DNA of 6,463 bases from Deltaproteobacteria bacterium (GTDB lineage Bacteria; Myxococcota; B64-G9), in NCBI GenBank assembly GCA_030591745.1, contig JAUVAM010000236.1:1-6463 (forward strand), read 5' to 3'. Under the pieces are notes generated by a model. That model was not told where the DNA came from and did not search any database. It was given only the letters and a program-made list of their open reading frames with translations. The position numbers and the translations under genes are program-made. Every line of letters begins with the position of its first letter. Position 1 is the stretch's first letter. Of this stretch, positions 1-4,139 are shown one piece after another.

Positions 1-95
1 CCGGCCAAAAAAAGCTGTTTGGGGGAATCAGGTATCTCGCTTAACTCCCGCGGATAGGCCTCATCCGAGGGCAACAAACAACAATCGGGACTCAC
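1..95 (-). CDS. dprA: DNA-processing protein DprA (Smf), 5' end only; runs off the window at position 1
   Basis: This frame opens with GTG at 95-93 and stays open for 31 codons to the window edge. The visible peptide holds YPRELSEIPD, followed by SPKQLFLAG. This matches the pattern YP..L..I.D.P..L...G that begins the extended Rossmann-fold domain of DprA, the protein that loads RecA on incoming single-stranded DNA during natural transformation. The GTG shares four bases (GTGA) with the stop of the upstream LysM gene, which indicates translational coupling. An in-frame TGA lies about 12 codons upstream of the GTG with no ATG, GTG or TTG between, so the start is well constrained; two TTG codons just downstream are weaker alternatives. 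Only 13 residues precede the YP motif, so the N-terminal HhH/SAM-like domain of many DprA proteins is absent. The catalogue call rests on a short motif plus the LysM-dprA gene order, so it is probable rather than certain. Confidence 0.72.
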   Translation of the reverse strand, partial: MSPDCCLLPSDEAYPRELSEIPDSPKQLFLA

Positions 96-1243
96 TGTAC
101 GCCCATGTATACCCGATCGCCCACCCTCAATTCACGCATGGAGGCTATAACGATACCGGTGCTGGCGTTGTCTCGAGCGTCCACCACCATGATCCGACCA
201 TAAATTTCCGGGGGCACCTTGGTATCCCAACGGTTGGCTTCCTTGCCGCTGCCCGGGATGAACAAGCTATCTTCTCGGCGCACCACATCGAAAGTATTGC
301 CCTCTTCCACGCCCTGTTGTTTGCCCTGGTCAATGAAAACCATATGGGTCTCGCCCAGCAGGGTCATAAAGCTCACCTTGCTCCCAACAATGTATCCGCG
401 CAGTTCCACGCTGTTGGCCTTGGGGGAAATTCTCTTGGCCAATTGGGGCATCAAAGGACCGATTCGGTCACCGCGCTTGATGGGCTGCACCGAAGTGGTG
501 ATGATGGCCGTCACGGCACTCTCGTCCATCTTCACCACCTGGCAAATACCCAGCAACATGATCTGGAAACCGACAAGTTTCTCAGTAATCGGGTGATGGA
601 TCTTCTGGATGGTGCGCATGATGGAGTATTGCTGTCCCACCTTCACATCGGAAGCGCTGTCAAAATGGATATAGATGGAATCAAACTCGGACAGATATTC
701 TTTTTCTTCACGCGAAGCGTAAATCTTGCCCAAGCCCTTCTCATCATCTTTGGTCACGTAGGCATTGCGATTCAGCTTTAAAAAGCCCAATGTCTTGACG
801 CGAACAAAGTCCCCGCTCATGGAGACCAACTCCCCGGGAACCAGTTCGGATTCAATGTCATCCTCCACCGTATCCGGCACCTCGAACTGACCGCTGGTCT
901 CGATCGTATCCAGCTGGCTGGGCAATTGTCCGCTGGGAAAAAACCGCACAATCTGCCCAGGATAAACCCAGTGAGGATTGCTCAACTCCGGGTTGTAAGA
1001 CCATACCCGAGGCCAATACCAGGGATTGTTCAGGTAACGGGCACAGAGGTCCCAAAGGTTGTCACCCGGCACGACTGTATGTTCCGACTGGGCCTCTGTC
1101 TTGCCCCCTGTTGTAGGCGAAATCTTCGGCGGATTCACAGAATCATGGGCCTCGGAGGGCACCACCTCCTGTGCGCTGGCCAAAGACAACCAAGCCAGGC
1201 AGGTCAAGGAAATGGCGATGACAAAGTACGAGCGAAGACGCAT
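92..1243 (-). CDS. Secreted LysM peptidoglycan-binding protein with a duplicated C-terminal domain
   Basis: The 383-residue product begins with a Sec signal peptide: basic MRLR, a hydrophobic core, and a likely signal peptidase I site after ASA at residue 24. A short low-complexity linker precedes one LysM domain at about residues 55-103 (HTVVPGDNLWDLCARYL, then PWYWPRVWSYNPE and the closing YPGQIVRFFP). LysM domains bind N-acetylglucosamine-containing glycans such as peptidoglycan, so the protein probably acts in the periplasm on or near the cell wall. The remainder has no recognisable catalytic motif and contains two related beta-rich units at about 172-261 and 283-378. The ATG at 1243 is preferred over the upstream TTG at 1258 because a perfect AGGAGG at 1255-1250 lies six bases before the ATG; the TTG start would place that site inside the coding sequence. 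It follows the lipoprotein gene by 11 nt and overlaps dprA by 4 nt. The domain call is secure; the exact role is unknown. Confidence 0.93.
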   Translation of the reverse strand: MRLRSYFVIAISLTCLAWLSLASAQEVVPSEAHDSVNPPKISPTTGGKTEAQSEHTVVPGDNLWDLCARYLNNPWYWPRVWSYNPELSNPHWVYPGQIVRFFPSGQLPSQLDTIETSGQFEVPDTVEDDIESELVPGELVSMSGDFVRVKTLGFLKLNRNAYVTKDDEKGLGKIYASREEKEYLSEFDSIYIHFDSASDVKVGQQYSIMRTIQKIHHPITEKLVGFQIMLLGICQVVKMDESAVTAIITTSVQPIKRGDRIGPLMPQLAKRISPKANSVELRGYIVGSKVSFMTLLGETHMVFIDQGKQQGVEEGNTFDVVRREDSLFIPGSGKEANRWDTKVPPEIYGRIMVVDARDNASTGIVIASMRELRVGDRVYMGVQ

Positions 1244-1249
1244 GATCAA

Positions 1250-1255
1250 CCTCCT
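1250..1255 (-). promoter_or_regulatory. Shine-Dalgarno site fixing the LysM gene start
   Basis: A perfect AGGAGG reads on the minus strand six bases upstream of the ATG at 1243-1241. It overlaps the TGA stop of the lipoprotein gene by its first base. It decides the start of the LysM protein in favour of the ATG over the TTG at 1258 and suggests strong, closely coupled re-initiation. Confidence 0.85.
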
Positions 1256-2205
1256 CAACGAATCAGACTCAACCTCCGGTTGGCTTCTCCCGCGTGAGCC
1301 GATCGGGGATAACTCTCAACCAACTGGAGATAAGTACCCTTGGCCTTGGTGGCTTGGCCCGCCTTTTCCTGGCAACGACCCGCTAGAAACAAGGCCTCGG
1401 GAGCCCTCGTATCACGCGGAAATCGCTCCACCAAGACCAGGAATTTCTGCTCTGCCCGGTCCACCTGGCCCAGCATCATGCGGGCGTTGGCCAAATAAAA
1501 CATGGCGTCCGCCGCCTTGGGATGTTGGGCATGCTTACGCAAATAACCATCCAAAGCCTCAACGGCCCGATCAAAATCATTGACACGATAATACGCATAA
1601 GCAACATCGTATGCTTTGTTGCCAGGAGCATAATCCGGTGCCGGCTGCTCATCTCCAGAGGCCTCATCAGGTCCCGCATCCTCTCCCGAAGTGACCACCA
1701 AAGGTTCGTCCAAACTCCGTCTCGCCGCCACCCGGTCCACCGGCAGACGATCTTGCGCCGCATAGGGGTTGACCGGATCCAGTTCCGAGGCCTTGGGCGC
1801 CCGACGACGCTGCAAACGGTGACGAACCGACCCCGCCTTGCCCTTGTTGGTCAACATGGGTATCGGTTCATCGCGCCCGACGTCTGCTTCCTGGATTCCA
1901 AGCGATTCCCCGTCCGGATCAACCGGGATTGCACGATTTGGCTTGAGTCGAACCACTCGGAGAGAGGGTATGTGGTTTTTGGCCGCGCCCTTGCCGGCAG
2001 CGGCAGGGGTCACTCGCTGGCGGATGACACTCAGTTGGATGCGAAGCTCCTCCAGCTGGGTCTCCATGCGCTGGTTGCTGTTGCGCAAATCCTGCACCTC
2101 GATCTCCAATCGCATCACCTGTTCTCGCAGTTGCTGGTGGGCATTACAGCCCAGCAGCAAGAACAAATTGGCGAAGAAAATGCCGATGGTGAAGGTGTTT
2201 TTCAT
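1255..2205 (-). CDS. Lipoprotein with N-terminal coiled coil and C-terminal TPR domain (YbgF/CpoB-like)
   Basis: The 316-residue product starts at ATG 2205 with a lipoprotein signal peptide: KN, a hydrophobic stretch, then the lipobox LLGC with the lipidated cysteine at residue 20. Residues 22-65 form a strongly charged heptad-like coiled coil (REQVMRLEIEVQDLRN and onwards), as in the trimerising part of YbgF/CpoB. Residues 70-195 are a low-complexity, Pro/Arg/Asp-rich linker that includes a short hydrophobic-basic segment at 79-89 (IPSLRVVRLKP). Three TPR units follow at about 197-230, 232-266 and 268-302. CpoB works with Tol-Pal and PBP1B to coordinate outer-membrane constriction with septal wall synthesis, but no tol or pal genes are visible here, so only the architecture is shared. 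The next gene is a LysM protein 11 nt downstream, which supports an envelope role. The native ribosome site is weak (GAGC five or so bases before the ATG). It is the first gene after the promoter at 2243-2270. Confidence 0.9.
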   Translation of the reverse strand: MKNTFTIGIFFANLFLLLGCNAHQQLREQVMRLEIEVQDLRNSNQRMETQLEELRIQLSVIRQRVTPAAAGKGAAKNHIPSLRVVRLKPNRAIPVDPDGESLGIQEADVGRDEPIPMLTNKGKAGSVRHRLQRRRAPKASELDPVNPYAAQDRLPVDRVAARRSLDEPLVVTSGEDAGPDEASGDEQPAPDYAPGNKAYDVAYAYYRVNDFDRAVEALDGYLRKHAQHPKAADAMFYLANARMMLGQVDRAEQKFLVLVERFPRDTRAPEALFLAGRCQEKAGQATKAKGTYLQLVESYPRSAHAGEANRRLSLIR

Positions 2206-2242
2206 ATGCTCGTTATCTAAAGTTAATGTTAATTACACCTAA

Positions 2243-2270
2243 ATTTTACTTAATTATACTAGCCTGTCAA
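2243..2270 (-). promoter_or_regulatory. Predicted sigma70-type promoter for lipoprotein-LysM-dprA
   Basis: Read on the minus strand, a consensus TTGACA (2270-2265) is followed after 16 bp by TAAAAT (2248-2243), a five-of-six match to the -10 consensus. A perfect TATAAT also occurs at 2258-2253, but it lies only 6 bp after TTGACA and has no credible -35 element of its own at 16-18 bp, so it is the weaker alternative. The expected start of transcription would leave a leader of about 30 nt before the lipoprotein ATG. The leader contains a tandem pair of GTTAAT hexamers on the plus strand (2222-2233). Confidence 0.65.
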
Positions 2271-2306
2271 GAATCCGACCATTATGCGGCTTCCAATTGC
2301 TGGCAG

Positions 2307-2326
2307 CATAACAGGGCCAGGTTATG
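2307..2326. repeat. Short inverted repeat upstream of the promoter
   Basis: CATAAC at 2307-2312 is the exact reverse complement of GTTATG at 2321-2326, separated by 8 bp (AGGGCCAG). It overlaps another possible stem, CTGGC (2300-2304) with GCCAG (2316-2320). It sits roughly 40-60 bp upstream of the -35 element. It may be a hairpin at the end of the kinase transcript or a site for a dimeric regulator. No T-run follows it on the minus strand, so it is not a standard intrinsic terminator. Repeats of this size also occur by chance. Confidence 0.35.
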
Positions 2327-2334
2327 GAGGCAAG

Positions 2335-2354
2335 CTTTCGGCTGCTTTCGAAAG
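2335..2354. repeat. Short inverted repeat just after the kinase stop
   Basis: CTTTCG at 2335-2340 pairs with CGAAAG at 2349-2354 across an 8-nt loop. In the kinase transcript this 6-bp stem would form about 17 nt after the TGA. No uridine tract follows, so at best it is a weak 3' end-stabilising hairpin. Confidence 0.3.
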
Positions 2355-2370
2355 GTCCATCCATCTGCAA

Positions 2371-4122
2371 TCAAGAGCGTTTTTCCATCCTCGACGGCAA
2401 CCAGATGCGAAAACACGCCCCCCCTTCCGGCGGGCTCTCCACCTTGATGGTCCCCTGATGCTCATCCACGATTTTTTTCACAACGGCCAAACCCAGACCC
2501 GTGCCACCTTCCTTGCCGCTGGTGACGAAAGACTCAAAAAGCCGAGGCCTGACCTCTTCAGGAATGCCGGATCCGGTATCGGTAAACAAAAACAAGACAC
2601 CATTGTCCTGCCCTTCCACCCGAATGGTGAAGTCGCCACCTTCAGGCATGGCCTGACGGGCATTGCGGGTGATATTGAATATGAGCCTCCGCAGCTTGTT
2701 CTCGTCCACCCTCAAGACGCCCTCGAAAACGTCATCCAGGTGCAGCTCCACTCCTGACAACTCCAACTCTCGTTGCAACAGCTCCCTCAGGTCCTTGAAT
2801 AAACGATTGGTATATACCTTATGCAACAACAACTTGGACTCCCCGCGGGCGAAGGCAAGCAATTCTCGCGTCATGTCGTTCATGAAATCAAACTGCCGGA
2901 GGGTGGTTTCGGCCTGTTTGCTGCGTTTTTCCTTGTCTCCTTCCATGGCCATGAGTTGCACATAGCCGGAGATGATGGTCATGGGCGTGCGAAAGTCATG
3001 GATGACCCCGGACAGGGCCTGGCCAATGGATTTCAACCTGGCGTCCAACTCCACCGCTTGTCGCTGACGGCCCACCTGAATCGCGGTGACAGCCCGCCCG
3101 GCAATGAGTTTGGCCAGTTTTTCGTCGTCTGAGTCAAATCCACCCGACTTTTTATTCAGAAGCTCCAGGGCCCCAATTCGCTCGCCCCCGAGGGACAAAG
3201 GCACGGCCAGGATATTTCGAATCGGGAAATCCAAGTCTTTCCCAATAGACTTCAGATGCCTGGGATCCCGCTCCGGCTCATTGATTAGGGCCGAGCTGCC
3301 ATGCTCCGCCACCCAACCCACGACGCCGGCCCCCCGCGGAAGCTGCAAATGCTTTACGGCCTCTTCCTTCTCTCCCACGGCGGCAGCAAAGGTCAAATCC
3401 CCTGTCTCTTCCGTCACCTGGAGAACGCTACCGGCTTCACAGCCGACCGCATCCACCACCTGATGCAGCAAACGAGTCAAGATATCCTCAGCCCGCAGAG
3501 CACTACCGATCTCCGCTTCAAGCCGAAGTAAAATCTCCTGCTCATGCACTCGCCGCGCCAAAGCTTCTTGGGCCTCGATGAGTTCTAGGTTCTTGTCCAA
3601 CACGCTCAACACCAGCTGGGCGTTCTCAATGGCCACAGAGACCTGGGACGAGATGGCCTCCAGCATCTTCTCGTCGTCGACACTGAAGTACCCGTCCTTC
3701 TTGTTCAAGGCCTGCAATACGCCCAACACGTCTCCGCGTTTCCCCCGCAAGGGAATGCAGATCAAACTACAGGTCTTGTAGCCGCTCTCGCGATCCACTT
3801 CCGGGTTGAAGCGATCATCCTTGTATGCGTCCCGCAGGTTGATGGATTTGCCGTTCTGGGCCACCCAACCGGCCACCCCCCTGCCGAGGGGCATTCGAAT
3901 TTCTTTTACGGACTGACCCTGGGCCACCTTGGACCAAATCTCTTTGCGCTTGTCGTCGACCAAAAACAAAGTGGTCCTGTCCGCCTCCAGCAGTTCGGTC
4001 ACCCGCTCGACCACCAGGCGCAACAGTTCGTCCAGGTCGTGGACCGCGGTCAAGCTTCGACCCAACTCGATCATGGCCTGGACATGCCGTTCAGCCCTGG
4101 CTGTACTCTCTTGTGTTGCCAT
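2371..4122 (-). CDS. Cytosolic sensor histidine kinase with two GAF domains
   Basis: The 583-residue protein has no signal peptide or membrane segment, so it should sense an intracellular signal. Its order is GAF1 (about 28-168), a charged helical linker (about 170-205), GAF2 (about 205-350), a HisKA dimerisation domain with the phospho-acceptor His375 in the H-box HDFRTP, and an HATPase_c domain. The ATPase boxes are complete: N-box with N483 and N487, G1 DTGSGI at 515-520, an F-box around LFESF at 528-532, and G2 GTGLGL at 540-545. Both GAF domains keep an NKFDE signature (N140/K141/F146/D150/E151 and N323/K324/F329/D333/E334). The ATG at 4122 lies 17 nt after the polA stop, with a purine-rich GAAGGGCGGG upstream, so co-transcription with polA is likely. 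No response regulator is in view; the partner and ligand are unknown. The autokinase assignment is firm from the intact motifs. Confidence 0.95.
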   Translation of the reverse strand: MATQESTARAERHVQAMIELGRSLTAVHDLDELLRLVVERVTELLEADRTTLFLVDDKRKEIWSKVAQGQSVKEIRMPLGRGVAGWVAQNGKSINLRDAYKDDRFNPEVDRESGYKTCSLICIPLRGKRGDVLGVLQALNKKDGYFSVDDEKMLEAISSQVSVAIENAQLVLSVLDKNLELIEAQEALARRVHEQEILLRLEAEIGSALRAEDILTRLLHQVVDAVGCEAGSVLQVTEETGDLTFAAAVGEKEEAVKHLQLPRGAGVVGWVAEHGSSALINEPERDPRHLKSIGKDLDFPIRNILAVPLSLGGERIGALELLNKKSGGFDSDDEKLAKLIAGRAVTAIQVGRQRQAVELDARLKSIGQALSGVIHDFRTPMTIISGYVQLMAMEGDKEKRSKQAETTLRQFDFMNDMTRELLAFARGESKLLLHKVYTNRLFKDLRELLQRELELSGVELHLDDVFEGVLRVDENKLRRLIFNITRNARQAMPEGGDFTIRVEGQDNGVLFLFTDTGSGIPEEVRPRLFESFVTSGKEGGTGLGLAVVKKIVDEHQGTIKVESPPEGGACFRIWLPSRMEKRS

Positions 4123-4139
4123 CCGATCCCGCCCTTCGC

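Larger units (their letters stand above)
2206..2370. other. 165-bp intergenic region separating two transcription units
   Basis: This gap lies between the kinase stop and the lipoprotein start. The half next to the lipoprotein gene (about 2215-2270) is markedly AT-rich compared with the surrounding GC-rich coding DNA and carries a promoter. The half next to the kinase has two short inverted repeats (2307-2326 and 2335-2354). I see no intrinsic terminator with a T-run after the kinase on the minus strand, no small ORF with a convincing ribosome site, and no RNA gene. Confidence 0.8.

Noticed and set aside
7..13. Run of seven A (seven T in dprA) as a possible phase-variation tract
   Set aside because: It encodes ordinary Leu-Phe-Leu codons inside a conserved hydrophobic strand of DprA. 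Seven bases is short for contingency loci, and nothing else suggests phase variation.
1522..2220. Plus-strand open frame of 232 codons opposite the lipoprotein gene
   Set aside because: The opposite strand encodes a coherent lipobox, coiled coil and TPR domain. The plus-strand translation has no such structure, and no ribosome site was evident.
2253..2258. Perfect TATAAT as the main -10 box
   Set aside because: It lies only 6 bp from TTGACA and no acceptable -35 hexamer is found 16-18 bp upstream. TAAAAT at 2248-2243 has correct spacing.
2335..2354. Intrinsic terminator after the kinase
   Set aside because: The stem is only 6 bp with an 8-nt loop, and no T-run follows on the minus strand.
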